Assembly (NCBI RefSeq): GCF_004197395.1 | Contig: NZ_SELS01000030.1 | Coordinates: 29,967-93,966 of the forward strand | Source of the DNA: Paraburkholderia sp. UYCP14C | GTDB taxonomy: Bacteria > Pseudomonadota > Gammaproteobacteria > Burkholderiales > Burkholderiaceae | Direction: 5' to 3' | Length of the DNA: 64,000 bases | Shown: positions 6,735-16,381 of the stretch, one piece after another | Layout: each line of letters begins with the position of its first letter | Position numbering within the stretch: position 1 is the first letter of the stretch | The notes under the pieces: generated by a model | Told to the model about the DNA's origin: nothing | Seen by the model: only the letters and a program-made list of their open reading frames with translations | The model's database searches: none | Made by a program: the position numbers and the translations under genes

Positions 6735-8255
6735 ATGGCCAACTCACCGAACCTGAATGCCGCGGCGATCGCACTGAACCGCTTCGGCCTCGGCGCACGC
6801 GCCGACGACACGCCGCCCGCCGATCCGAAGGCCTGGTTGCTCGCGCAGTTCGAGCAGTATCAGCCGCGACCGGATGCGTGGGCGAACCAGCCCGATTCGA
6901 TTGCGTTGTCGACGCAACTCGTGCAGCAACGCATGCAGATAGAGCAGCAGGCGAAACAGAAGGCGGGCGAGCAGACCAACTCGAACCAGAGCGCGGCCAA
7001 CACCGCAAGCAACACCGCAAGCAACGCCGCAGCCGCGAGCCAGAACGACGCGCAAACAGCGAAGCAGGCGGAACGCAAGGCGTTTCGCGTCGAAATCCTC
7101 GACCTGTACCGCTCGTCGGTCAATGCACGCGTCGCCAGTGCGCTGAGCACGCAGACTCCGTTCATCGAGCGTCTCGTGCATTTCTGGGCGAATCATTTCG
7201 CGGTGTCGACGGAAAAGCCCGGCGTCGCGGCGCTCGCCGGGTCGTTCGAAGCGGAGGCGATTCGCCCGCACGTGCTCGGCCGTTTCGAGGACATGCTGGT
7301 GGCCGTCGAGCGTCATCCGGCCATGCAACTGTTCCTCGATCAGACCCGCTCGGTGGGTCCCGACAGCATGGCCGCGCTGCGCGCCGCGCAACGCAATCCG
7401 GACAACAAACGCGGACTCAACGAGAACCTCGCGCGCGAGATCATGGAGCTGCATACGCTCGGCGTGCGCAGCGGCTATAGCCAGGACGACGTGACCGAGT
7501 TCGCGCGCGCGCTGACCGGCTGGAGTCTCGTCGGCAATCCGGGGAACGGCGGCGCCAATGCGAACCGGCGCGCACTGGAGCAGAACGGCCCCCCCGGCAG
7601 CTTCGTGTTTCGCCCCGCGCTGCACGAGCCCGGCTCGCGCACGATCATGGGACGCCGCTACGACGAAGCCGGCGAACAGCAGGCGCTCGCGATCCTGCAC
7701 GACCTCGCGCATGCGCCGGCCACCGCGCAGCATATCGGCAACAAGCTCGCGCGCCATTTCATCGCCGACAATCCGCCGGCTGGCGTCAGCGAACGTCTGG
7801 CCGATGCGTTCGCGCGCAGCGACGGCGATCTGCCGACCGTCTACCGCGCGTTGATCGACACGCCGCAAGCGTGGTCGGCAAGTGCGGTGAAGTTCAAGAC
7901 GCCGTGGGAGTGGACCATTTCGTCGATGCGCGGGCTCGGCTGGCACGACCTCGGCAATCTGCAAAGCGCGCCGATCCTCACGCAGCTCGGCCAGCCGGTG
8001 TGGCGTCCCGGTTCGCCCGCGGGCTACGACGATATCGCCGCGAGTTGGGCCGCGCCCGATGCGCTCGTGCGCCGCGTCGAAGTCGCGCAACGTTTCGCCG
8101 CGCGCGTCGGCGACCAGCTCGATGCGCGCGCGCTCGGCCAGATCTTGCTGGCTGGCTCGCTCAGCGAACCGACGGCGACGGCGGTGTCGCGCGCGGAAAG
8201 CGGGTCGACCGCGATCGCGTTGCTGCTCGTATCGCCTGATTTTCAACGGAGGTAA
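6735..8255 (+). CDS. DUF1800 family protein
   Basis: 506 residues, the family's normal length. The N-terminus has AAIALNRFGLGAR, and the body has FWANHFAVS, LNENLAREIMELHTLGV, DDVTEFARALTGW, and later KLARHFIAD and VKFKTPWEW, all typical of DUF1800. A low-complexity Gln/Asn/Ala/Ser insert occupies about residues 75-115. No signal peptide is evident. DUF1800 genes are regularly paired with DUF1501 genes; the biochemical role of the pair is unknown, although export or secretion of a protein complex has been suggested by context. It follows the sigma operon after 83 bases and precedes the DUF1501 gene by 5. Confidence 0.88.
   Translation: MANSPNLNAAAIALNRFGLGARADDTPPADPKAWLLAQFEQYQPRPDAWANQPDSIALSTQLVQQRMQIEQQAKQKAGEQTNSNQSAANTASNTASNAAAASQNDAQTAKQAERKAFRVEILDLYRSSVNARVASALSTQTPFIERLVHFWANHFAVSTEKPGVAALAGSFEAEAIRPHVLGRFEDMLVAVERHPAMQLFLDQTRSVGPDSMAALRAAQRNPDNKRGLNENLAREIMELHTLGVRSGYSQDDVTEFARALTGWSLVGNPGNGGANANRRALEQNGPPGSFVFRPALHEPGSRTIMGRRYDEAGEQQALAILHDLAHAPATAQHIGNKLARHFIADNPPAGVSERLADAFARSDGDLPTVYRALIDTPQAWSASAVKFKTPWEWTISSMRGLGWHDLGNLQSAPILTQLGQPVWRPGSPAGYDDIAASWAAPDALVRRVEVAQRFAARVGDQLDARALGQILLAGSLSEPTATAVSRAESGSTAIALLLVSPDFQRR
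6999..7034 (+). repeat. 12-bp tandem repeat inside DUF1800 gene
   Basis: The unit AACACCGCAAGC occurs twice exactly (6999-7022) and once degenerately (7023-7034), encoding N-T-A-S N-T-A-S N-A-A-A. It is in frame and lies in the low-complexity insert, so slippage would change insert length without breaking the frame. Confidence 0.75.
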
Positions 8256-8260
8256 ATGCC

Positions 8261-9409
8261 ATGCTGTCACGCCGCCAGTTTCTGAGCGTCGCTGCCGCCG
8301 GTGCCGGCGCACTGCTCGTGTCGCCGCGGATTGCGTTCGCGCATGTCGCGACCGAACGCCGCTTCGTGTTCGTGATCCAGCGTGGTGCCGCGGATGGGCT
8401 GAACATCGTCGTGCCGTACGCGGACCCCGCGTATGCGACGCTGCGCGGTCCGCTCGCGATCGATGCGTCGAACGCGCCGCATCTGGACGGCACGTTCGCT
8501 TTGCATCCGGCGCTCGCGCAGATGGCGAAGCTGTATGCGCAGCGCGAGATGTTGTTCGTTCACGCGATTGCCTCGCCGTATCGCGACCGCTCGCATTTCG
8601 ACGGACAAAACGTGCTGGAAACCGGCGGCACGTCGCCGTATCAGATGAAGGACGGCTGGCTCAACCGGCTCGCCGCGCAATTGCCCGCCACCCGGGAAAA
8701 CGCAATTGCGTTCGCGCCGACCGTGCCGATGGCGCTGCGCGGTCCCGCTTCGGTGACGTCGTATGCGCCGTCGGCGTTGCCGCAGGCGCCCGACGATCTG
8801 CTCGCGCGCGTGTCGCAGTTGTACGAGCAGGATGCGCAGTTGCGTCCGCTGTGGGAATCGGCGATGGCGGCCCGCGGCCTCGCGGGCGATGCGGGCGCGC
8901 GCCAGGACCCGGCGAGCCTCGGCAAGCTCGCGGCCAGTTTTCTGGCGCGCGACGACGGTCCGCGCATCGCGATGATCGTGACCGGCGGGTGGGACACGCA
9001 CAGCGCGCAGAACGCGCGGCTCGCGAATCAGCTGAAGGCTCTGGATACGATGCTCGCGGCGTTGCGCGACGGCATGGGGACATCGTGGAGCAAAACCACG
9101 GTGCTGGTCGCGACGGAGTTCGGCAGGACCGCGGCCGCGAATGGCACGGGCGGCACCGATCACGGCACCGGGTCGGTCGCGATGGTGCTGGGCGGCTCGG
9201 TGCAGGGCGGACGCGTGATCGCGGATTGGCCGGGCCTCGCGCCGCATCAGTTGTATCAGTCGCGTGACCTGAGGCCGACCGCTTCGCTCGATGCGTTGAT
9301 CGCCGGCACCGCGAGTGAAAGTCTCGGGCTCGATCCTGAGCGGACCGCGGCGGCGCTGTTTGGTCGAACGGTGGCGGGCAGACCGATGACGGGCGTCGTG
9401 CGGGCGTGA
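8261..9409 (+). CDS. DUF1501 family Tat-exported protein
   Basis: 382 residues. The N-terminus MLSRRQFLSVAAAGAGALLVSPRIAFA is a twin-arginine signal (S-R-R-Q-F-L) with cleavage after AFA, so the folded protein is probably exported by Tat. DUF1501 features follow: FVFVIQRGAADGLNIVVPYADP, YRDRSHFDGQNVLETG, GGWDTH and VATEFGRTAAANGTGGTDHGTGS. The fold is related to alkaline-phosphatase-like/sulfatase proteins, but activity is unproven. Only five bases separate it from the DUF1800 gene; the two products are expected to act together under the upstream ECF sigma factor. Confidence 0.9.
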   Translation: MLSRRQFLSVAAAGAGALLVSPRIAFAHVATERRFVFVIQRGAADGLNIVVPYADPAYATLRGPLAIDASNAPHLDGTFALHPALAQMAKLYAQREMLFVHAIASPYRDRSHFDGQNVLETGGTSPYQMKDGWLNRLAAQLPATRENAIAFAPTVPMALRGPASVTSYAPSALPQAPDDLLARVSQLYEQDAQLRPLWESAMAARGLAGDAGARQDPASLGKLAASFLARDDGPRIAMIVTGGWDTHSAQNARLANQLKALDTMLAALRDGMGTSWSKTTVLVATEFGRTAAANGTGGTDHGTGSVAMVLGGSVQGGRVIADWPGLAPHQLYQSRDLRPTASLDALIAGTASESLGLDPERTAAALFGRTVAGRPMTGVVRA

Positions 9410-9772
9410 TGCGTTGATTGAAAAACGGCGTGCGATAGCGATGAAGAAGGCGTGACGGGTGATCGGGAGTTCGGTGTGAGAGCAGGTGTGAACGGGGGGC
9501 GGTGATCGAAGACGTGTGGGGGCGCGTGACCGAAGAGTCCGGCGCGCGAGGACTTGTGATCGCGGAAGACGGCGGTTCGCATTACAGCGGCCAAGCGAGT
9601 CACGGCAGTCGACGTCGCCCGCTTGGCTCCACGTTGTTCATCGGCGTGGCAAGCGACAGTATTGCGCTTGATCCGGAGCGCACGCGTCGCAGTCGTTCGC
9701 GGGGGGGAGGCGAAGCTGCTAAAGCGGCGGACGTCGCAATGACGTCCGCCCCTATCAACAAGCAGTGCGAAC
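9410..9772. other. Intergenic region with a possible DUF1501-like remnant
   Basis: 363 bases between convergent genes. At about 9632-9690 the plus strand reads ASDSIALDPERT, resembling ASESLGLDPERT near the end of the preceding DUF1501 gene; 26 of 36 bases match between 9311-9346 and 9649-9684. The frame is otherwise non-coding in character. The region also holds the terminator at 9726-9750. I see no intact gene. Confidence 0.4.
9726..9750 (-). terminator. Terminator of the flavin reductase transcript
   Basis: A perfect 10-bp inverted repeat, 9726-9735 with 9741-9750, and a 5-base loop, 22 bases beyond the flavin reductase stop codon. On the minus strand the stem is followed by GCTTTAG. It may also stop read-through from the DUF1501 gene. 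Confidence 0.65.
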
Positions 9773-10318
9773 TCAGCGCGCGCAGGCGGACGCGTCGCAT
9801 TGACTCGCCGCGACCGCATGCGTCGCGTGAACCGAGCGCTCGCCGACGCGATGATAGCGGCGTCCGTAGTAGATCAGCGCATCGCCCGCGCCCTGCGTGC
9901 GCGCGGCCTTCACCGCGCAGAAGAACACCGTGTGCGTGCCGACTTCGGTCACCGACTCGATCTCGCAGTCGAGCGACGCGAGTGCGTGCTGCAACACCGG
10001 CGCGCCGGTCGACAGAGTGTCCCATTGCGCGGCGGCGAAGCGTTCTTCGATTGCGAGCGCGCTGGTGGCGAAGTGCGCGGCCAGCGTCTGCTGCTCGGCG
10101 CTCAGCACGTTCACGCACAGCTTGCCGTTGGCACGAAACGCCGCATTGTTGCGGCTGCCGCGGTTGATGCAGACGAGCAGCGTGGGCGGCTCGTCGGTGA
10201 CGCCGCAGACCGCCGACGCGGTGCAGCCCGCAAGGCCGGCTTCGCCATCGCTGGTGATGATGTTGACGGCCGCGCCAAGACCGGCCATCGCGTCGCGGAA
10301 CGTGCTCTTGTCAACCAT
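9773..10318 (-). CDS. Flavin reductase family protein
   Basis: 181 residues from the ATG at 10318 (AGAGG about 8 bases upstream). It has the FMN-binding split-barrel pattern of flavin reductase-like proteins (HpaC/RutF/SnaC type): FRDAMAGLGAAVNIITSDGEAGLAGCTASAVCGVTDEPPTLLVCINRGSRN, then FCVNVLS-like KLCVNVLSAEQQTLAAHFA, and near the C-terminus the conserved G-D-A-L-I-Y-Y-G-R-R-Y-H. It probably reduces FMN with NAD(P)H to supply the monooxygenase encoded next upstream on the same strand. A gap of 77 bases separates the two genes. Confidence 0.9.
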   Translation of the reverse strand: MVDKSTFRDAMAGLGAAVNIITSDGEAGLAGCTASAVCGVTDEPPTLLVCINRGSRNNAAFRANGKLCVNVLSAEQQTLAAHFATSALAIEERFAAAQWDTLSTGAPVLQHALASLDCEIESVTEVGTHTVFFCAVKAARTQGAGDALIYYGRRYHRVGERSVHATHAVAASQCDASACAR

Positions 10319-10395
10319 GGGGGCCTCTCGCTGGAAGTCGGGGCGCCGCCGCATGACTTGCAGGCGACGGCGTTCGTTGAACAACGGTGGTCGCG

Positions 10396-11790
10396 TCAGC
10401 CGCGAGCCTCGTCGGCCGGTGCCGCTGCGCAAGCCGGCGAACGGAAGCGTGCCGCCGTATGGTTCTCGGGGAGCCGCGCATGGCCGAACAGTTTTTCGCG
10501 CAGCGTGCCGTCGCGATACGCGCGCTTGTACGCGCCACGTTCCTGCAGCAGCGGCACGACCAGTTCGATGAAGTCGTCGAAGCACTCCGGCACGACGGTG
10601 CGCGACAGATTGAAGCCGTCGACGCCGGTCTCCTCGGTCCACGCAATCAGCTCGTTCGCGATCTGCTCGGCCGAGCCGACGAGCGGCTGCTGGCGGCTGC
10701 CGAGCACCATCTGTTCGAGCAGCTTGCGCCTCGTCCATTGCGGACCGGCCGCGCGCGTCATCGCCTCGACGTTCGACACGATCGCCTGGCTCTTGCCGGT
10801 TTCGATCGGCTCGTCGAGGTCGTAGCGCGCGAAGTCGATGCCGAGCGATGCGGCCGCGTGCACCAGCGCCGCCTCCGAGCTCACATAGCGGCGGTACTCC
10901 GCGAATTTTTCCTGCGCTTCCTGATCGGTGCGGCCCGTGATCACGGTCTGGCCGAGCAGCACCTTGATGTCGTCGGCGCGGCGGCCGCCCGCGACCGTGT
11001 GTGCGCGAATGTCGTCGACGATCGTCTTGACGGCCGGCTTCGCCTGGCCGTTGACGAACACGCACTCGGCGTGTGCCGCCGCGAACTGTTTGCCGCGCGC
11101 CGACGAGCCGGCCTGATACAGCACCGGCGTGCGTTGCGGCGACGGCTCGGCCAGATGCATCGCATCGACGCGATACTGCTTGCCGTGGTGATGGATCACG
11201 TGGACTTTCGACGCGTCAGCGTAGACGCCCTGCGCCTTGTCGCGCAGCACCGCGCCGTCTTCCCAGCTGCATTCCCACAGCTTGTACACAAGCTCCATGT
11301 ACTCGTCGGCGAGATCGTAGCGGTCGTCGTGCGCCATCTGGCCGCTCAGGCCGATCGCGCGCGAGGCGCTGTCCAGATAGCCGGTCACGATGTTCCAGCC
11401 GACCCGGCCGCGCGTCAGGTGATCGAGCGTCGACATGCGGCGCGCGAACAGAAACGGCTGCTCGACCGACAGATTCGACGTGACGCCGAACGACAGATGT
11501 CGGGTGACCGCGGCCATCGCAGGAATCAGCAGCGTCGGATCATTGACCGGCACCTGCACGGCGCCGCGGATCGCTGCGTCGGGACTGCCGCCGTAGACGT
11601 CGTAGACGCCGACCACGTCCGCGAAAAAGATGCCGTCGAACAGGCCCGCTTCGAGCTTGCGCGCGTAGTCGGTCCAGTACTGCAGATCGGTGTAGCGCGT
11701 GGACTGGTCGCGCGGATGGGTCCATAGCCCTTGCTGGATGTGGCCTACGCAGTTCATGTCGAACGCGTTGAGAACGATTTCCTTCGGCAT
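10396..11790 (-). CDS. FMNH2-dependent monooxygenase, NtaA/SnaA/DszA family (luciferase-like)
   Basis: 464 residues from the ATG at 11790. The N-terminus FDMNCVGHIQQGLWTHPRDQSTRYTDLQYWTDYARKLEAG and segments FDGIFFADVVGVYDVYGG, RMSTLDHLTRGRVGWNIVTGYL and VLYQAGSSARGKQFAA are diagnostic of the NtaA/SnaA/DszA subgroup of bacterial luciferase-like monooxygenases. These oxidise substrates such as aminopolycarboxylates, sulfones or dimethylsulfide using FMNH2 from a partner reductase, which the neighbouring gene supplies. The substrate cannot be determined. It is divergent from an XRE-cupin regulator across a promoter with an inverted repeat. Confidence 0.92.
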   Translation of the reverse strand: MPKEIVLNAFDMNCVGHIQQGLWTHPRDQSTRYTDLQYWTDYARKLEAGLFDGIFFADVVGVYDVYGGSPDAAIRGAVQVPVNDPTLLIPAMAAVTRHLSFGVTSNLSVEQPFLFARRMSTLDHLTRGRVGWNIVTGYLDSASRAIGLSGQMAHDDRYDLADEYMELVYKLWECSWEDGAVLRDKAQGVYADASKVHVIHHHGKQYRVDAMHLAEPSPQRTPVLYQAGSSARGKQFAAAHAECVFVNGQAKPAVKTIVDDIRAHTVAGGRRADDIKVLLGQTVITGRTDQEAQEKFAEYRRYVSSEAALVHAAASLGIDFARYDLDEPIETGKSQAIVSNVEAMTRAAGPQWTRRKLLEQMVLGSRQQPLVGSAEQIANELIAWTEETGVDGFNLSRTVVPECFDDFIELVVPLLQERGAYKRAYRDGTLREKLFGHARLPENHTAARFRSPACAAAPADEARG

Positions 11791-11839
11791 GGTGTGTTCC
11801 GTCTGATGAGCGGGTTCGGACGATGGCGTTGCGTTTAAT

Positions 11840-11861
11840 ATAGTGGACGAAAAATCACTAT
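11840..11861. promoter_or_regulatory. Inverted repeat, candidate operator of the monooxygenase/regulator pair
   Basis: ATAGTG at 11840-11845 and CACTAT at 11856-11861 form a perfect inverted repeat with a 10-base AT-rich spacer. It lies in the 185-base region between the divergent monooxygenase and XRE-cupin genes, 50 bases before the former's start. The XRE-cupin protein is the obvious candidate to bind it. Confidence 0.55.
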
Positions 11862-11975
11862 GCAAGACTTTATTCGGTGGCGCGGGTGAGTGCGCTTTGA
11901 GCGCCGTTTGACCGCCCGCGGCCGCTTCGCATCGATATAATTTCGCCGTACTCACCTCAGCATCACGCCCCCACC

Positions 11976-12545
11976 ATGTCCGAATCCTCCGCCATCGATC
12001 TGACCCAGGCGATCTCCGCGCGCGTGAAGACCGAGCGCGAGGCGCGCAACTGGTCGCTCGCCGAGCTGGCCGAGCGCTCGGGTGTGTCGAAGGCGATGAT
12101 CAGCAAGATCGAGCGCGGCGAGGCGAGTCCGACCGCGACGGTGCTCGGGCGGCTGTCGGGCGCGTTCGGGCTGACACTGTCGACGTTGCTCGCACTCGCC
12201 GAGCAGACCGGCGAGCGGCTCGTGCGTCACGCGGACCAGTCGCTGTGGGAAGACCCCGAAACCGGCTACACGCGGCGGCGTATTTCACCGCCGACCGGCG
12301 GCGTGCTGGAACTGCTCGAAATCGAATTGCCGATTGGGGTGAGGGTGCCTTATCCGTCGGATGCGTTCGTGTTTCAGCATCAGCAGATCTGGGTCACGCA
12401 AGGGGTGCTGACGTTTCGCGAGGGCTCGCTGACGTACCGGCTCGAAGCGGGGGACTGCCTGCAACTCGGTGCGCCGGTCGAATGCGAGTTCTTCAATGGA
12501 GGCACCGAGGTGTGTAGATATGTGGTGGGCCTGGTGCGGCGCTGA
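11976..12545 (+). CDS. XRE-family transcriptional regulator with C-terminal cupin
   Basis: 189 residues. An HTH_3 domain covers about residues 12-70 (VKTEREARNWSLAELAERSGVSKAMISKIERGEASPTATVLGRLSGAFGL). A cupin_2 sensor domain covers about 105-188 (AFVFQHQQIWVTQGVLTFREGSLTYRLEAGDCLQL). Members of this class sense small metabolites and often control a neighbouring catabolic gene. The divergent orientation with respect to the FMN-dependent monooxygenase suggests that it controls that gene and itself through the inverted repeat at 11840-11861. Confidence 0.93.
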   Translation: MSESSAIDLTQAISARVKTEREARNWSLAELAERSGVSKAMISKIERGEASPTATVLGRLSGAFGLTLSTLLALAEQTGERLVRHADQSLWEDPETGYTRRRISPPTGGVLELLEIELPIGVRVPYPSDAFVFQHQQIWVTQGVLTFREGSLTYRLEAGDCLQLGAPVECEFFNGGTEVCRYVVGLVRR

Positions 12546-12672
12546 CGTGTGCCAGGATATGCCAGGTTGTGTCCAGCGGTCCGGATAGCAGAACGAGGAC
12601 CAGGGATTAGCGGGAGACACCGCATGCAACGCAGGTTCGCGGCGCTCCCGTTTGTGAGTCGAATGCCGACAC

Positions 12673-13035
12673 TCAGCTTCCACCACCTCCGCGGGACGGG
12701 AAGTTCAGCGTGAGCTTGTTGTTCACCGAGGTCACGCCTGGCACGCCTTTCGTCACGTCGGCGGCCTGCTGGATCATGCCGCTCTCAGGCACTGAGCCGC
12801 TCAACGTCACTGCGCCGCCGCGCGCCCGCACGAACACGTTCGACACGTTGAAGCCCTGCGCTCTCGCGAGCGCGTGCCGCACGTCGCGGCCGAGCTTGCG
12901 ATCCGCCGCGCGCGTCGATGGGGCCTTCGCGGCCGGCGCGGCAGCCATGGCGTCGCTCGCCTGGGCATAGGCGCTGGATGCGGTCGCCACGCACAGGGCA
13001 ATACCGAGCGCCTTCAAAAGATTGAGTGTTTTCAC
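12673..13035 (-). CDS. BON-domain periplasmic protein
   Basis: 120 residues. A signal peptide covers residues 1-24 (MKTLNLLKALGIALCVATASSAYA). An Ala-rich linker leads to one BON domain at about 47-113: DRKLGRDVRHALARAQGFNVSNVFVRARGGAVTLSGSVPESGMIQQAADVTKGVPGVTSVNNKLTL. BON domains are thought to bind phospholipid or to stabilise the envelope (OsmY-like). It ends in a Gly-rich tail. The gene is isolated and convergent with the XRE regulator; AGGATGG precedes the ATG. Confidence 0.88.
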   Translation of the reverse strand: MKTLNLLKALGIALCVATASSAYAQASDAMAAAPAAKAPSTRAADRKLGRDVRHALARAQGFNVSNVFVRARGGAVTLSGSVPESGMIQQAADVTKGVPGVTSVNNKLTLNFPSRGGGGS

Positions 13036-13397
13036 GGTTTCACCATCCTCGATAAGTTGAGTTCGCTTCGTTGCATGTTAAAAACGTCGCGCTTTGTCGA
13101 GCTGGTCTGGACTCTGGGAAGCGGCTGTCTTGTAGATGAGTGGCGGTCGCGGCGCTTCCGGCGCGCTTAAACGATACTCCAGGCAGCGCGGTGCCACTGA
13201 AAATTCTGGCGCGACGCACGCGGAAAGCGGTGTCGCGCCGGTTTCGACGCGCTGTTTTGCATCCGCGACGCACCCCGCGCACACGTCAAGAACGTCCCAC
13301 GTTTCAGACTATAATTCCGCATCCCGGATCGTGACGATCCATCCCACGGCGCGCATCATCATCAGCAGGCGGCCGTTTCGCGGGAGCCTGATTCGCC
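13036..13397. other. Divergent intergenic region between BON and IclR genes
   Basis: 362 bases containing the promoters of both divergent genes. A perfect TATAAT is at 13310-13315 on the plus strand, 83 bases before the IclR start; a poor -35 match, TCAAGA, is 18 bases upstream. Several reading frames cross the region but none shows a ribosome-binding site or protein-like composition. Confidence 0.5.
13310..13315 (+). promoter_or_regulatory. Candidate -10 element for the IclR-type regulator
   Basis: TATAAT matches the sigma-70 consensus exactly, in a GC-rich surrounding where it is unlikely by chance. The -35 partner is weak (TCAAGA at 13286-13291, 18-base spacer), which would fit an activated or autoregulated promoter. 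Confidence 0.45.
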
Positions 13398-14279
13398 TTG
13401 AGCACAACCCACCACGGCCCGGCCGATCTTCCCGACGACCACCTCAGCTCCGACGCCGACCCGGCGTCCACAAAAGCACCCGCCGCGCTCGCGATGCGCA
13501 CCGCGCATGAATTGCACAAGGACGACCGCCATTTCGTCACGGCGCTCGCGCGCGGACTCGAGGTGCTCGCGTGCTTCCGCTCCGGCGACAAATCGCTGAG
13601 CAACCAGGAACTCGCGGCGCGCTGCAGGCTGCCGAAATCGACGGTGTCGCGGCTCACTCATACGCTGACCTTGCTCGGCTATCTGATCCATCTGAAGGAG
13701 AGCGGCAAGTACCGGCTCGGCACCGCGTCGCTGGCGCTCGGCAGCGCGATGCTCGCGCGTCTCGATGTGCGCAAGATCGCGCGGCCCGTGATGCAGGAAC
13801 TCGCCGACGTATCCGGTGCGACCGTTTCGCTCGGCACGCGCGACCGTCTGTCGATGATCTACGTCGAAAACTGCCGCGGCTCGGTCGCGCTGACGCTGAC
13901 CCTCGAAGTCGGCTCGCGGATTCCGGTCGCGACGTCGGCGATCGGCCGCGCGTGGCTCGCGGCGATTCCCGAACACGAGCGGCTCAGTTTCATGGAGCAG
14001 GTGCGCGAACTCGATCACATCGCGTGGCCGAAGACGCGTCGCGGCATCGAGAAGGCGTTGGAGGACTACCGCACGCTCGGCGTGACGACCTCGTTCGGCG
14101 ACTGGCAGAAGGACGTCAACGGCATCGCGCGCGCGTTTCAGCCCGGCGGCGAATTGCCGGTCATGGCGATCAACGTAGGCGGGCCGGCGTTCAAGCTGTC
14201 GAAGGAGTTTTTGCTCGAAGAAGTGCGGCCGCGCCTGATCGATGTCGTCACCCAATTGGAAATCGCGCTGTCGCATTGA
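13398..14279 (+). CDS. IclR-family transcriptional regulator
   Basis: 293 residues. The winged helix-turn-helix lies at about 45-105 (FVTALARGLEVLACFRSGDKSLSNQELAARCRLPKSTVSRLTHTLTLLGYL) and the IclR effector domain at about 110-290 (YRLGTASLALG, RDRLSMIYVENCRG, RIPVATSAIGRAWLAAIPE). TTG at 13398 is preceded by GGGAG; an alternative ATG start is at 13494 (MRTAHELHKDD), and the first 32 residues look unstructured, so the start is uncertain. It is convergent with, and next to, the acyl-CoA catabolic genes that follow, and is their likely regulator. IclR proteins often bind acyl or aromatic acid derivatives. Confidence 0.92.
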   Translation: MSTTHHGPADLPDDHLSSDADPASTKAPAALAMRTAHELHKDDRHFVTALARGLEVLACFRSGDKSLSNQELAARCRLPKSTVSRLTHTLTLLGYLIHLKESGKYRLGTASLALGSAMLARLDVRKIARPVMQELADVSGATVSLGTRDRLSMIYVENCRGSVALTLTLEVGSRIPVATSAIGRAWLAAIPEHERLSFMEQVRELDHIAWPKTRRGIEKALEDYRTLGVTTSFGDWQKDVNGIARAFQPGGELPVMAINVGGPAFKLSKEFLLEEVRPRLIDVVTQLEIALSH

Positions 14280-14300
14280 GCGGCAGCGCGACGTTGGTCA

Positions 14301-16106
<1,806 letters not shown>

Positions 16107-16303
16107 CGATGAAGCCCGTTTAAAGGTAAGCCGCTGTGCGGAACCGCATCGCGAAGCGTGTCGTTCGGGGCTCGCTGATGCGTACCGCGTCAATGGCGTG
16201 GATCGTTGGAAAAACGCGCTATGCGGGTAAGTCCCGAGGAACCGCGCGCTGCCGATGCACGTCAGTTTATAACGTAAAACGAATGATCGTGCTTTTATTT
16301 ACA

Positions 16304-16318
16304 TGCCGAATTTCGGCA
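16304..16318. promoter_or_regulatory. 15-bp perfect inverted repeat, candidate IclR operator
   Basis: TGCCGAA-T-TTCGGCA lies between the divergent acyl-CoA dehydrogenase (start 16106) and SDR (start 16382), 63 bases before the latter. Operators of IclR-type regulators are commonly 13-15 bp pseudo-palindromes with a central A/T, and an IclR gene is encoded 2 kb away. The AT-rich bases on its left (CTTTTATTTACA) could hold promoter elements. Confidence 0.55.
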
Positions 16319-16381
16319 CGTATGATGGTCGGAAACCGTGGAATCGGAATCTGCATAGCAGAACAACTGGAGGAGCGACGC

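Noticed and set aside
6744-8312. 522-codon frame antisense to the DUF1800 gene
   Set aside because: Arg-rich shadow translation with no ribosome-binding site or recognised domain.
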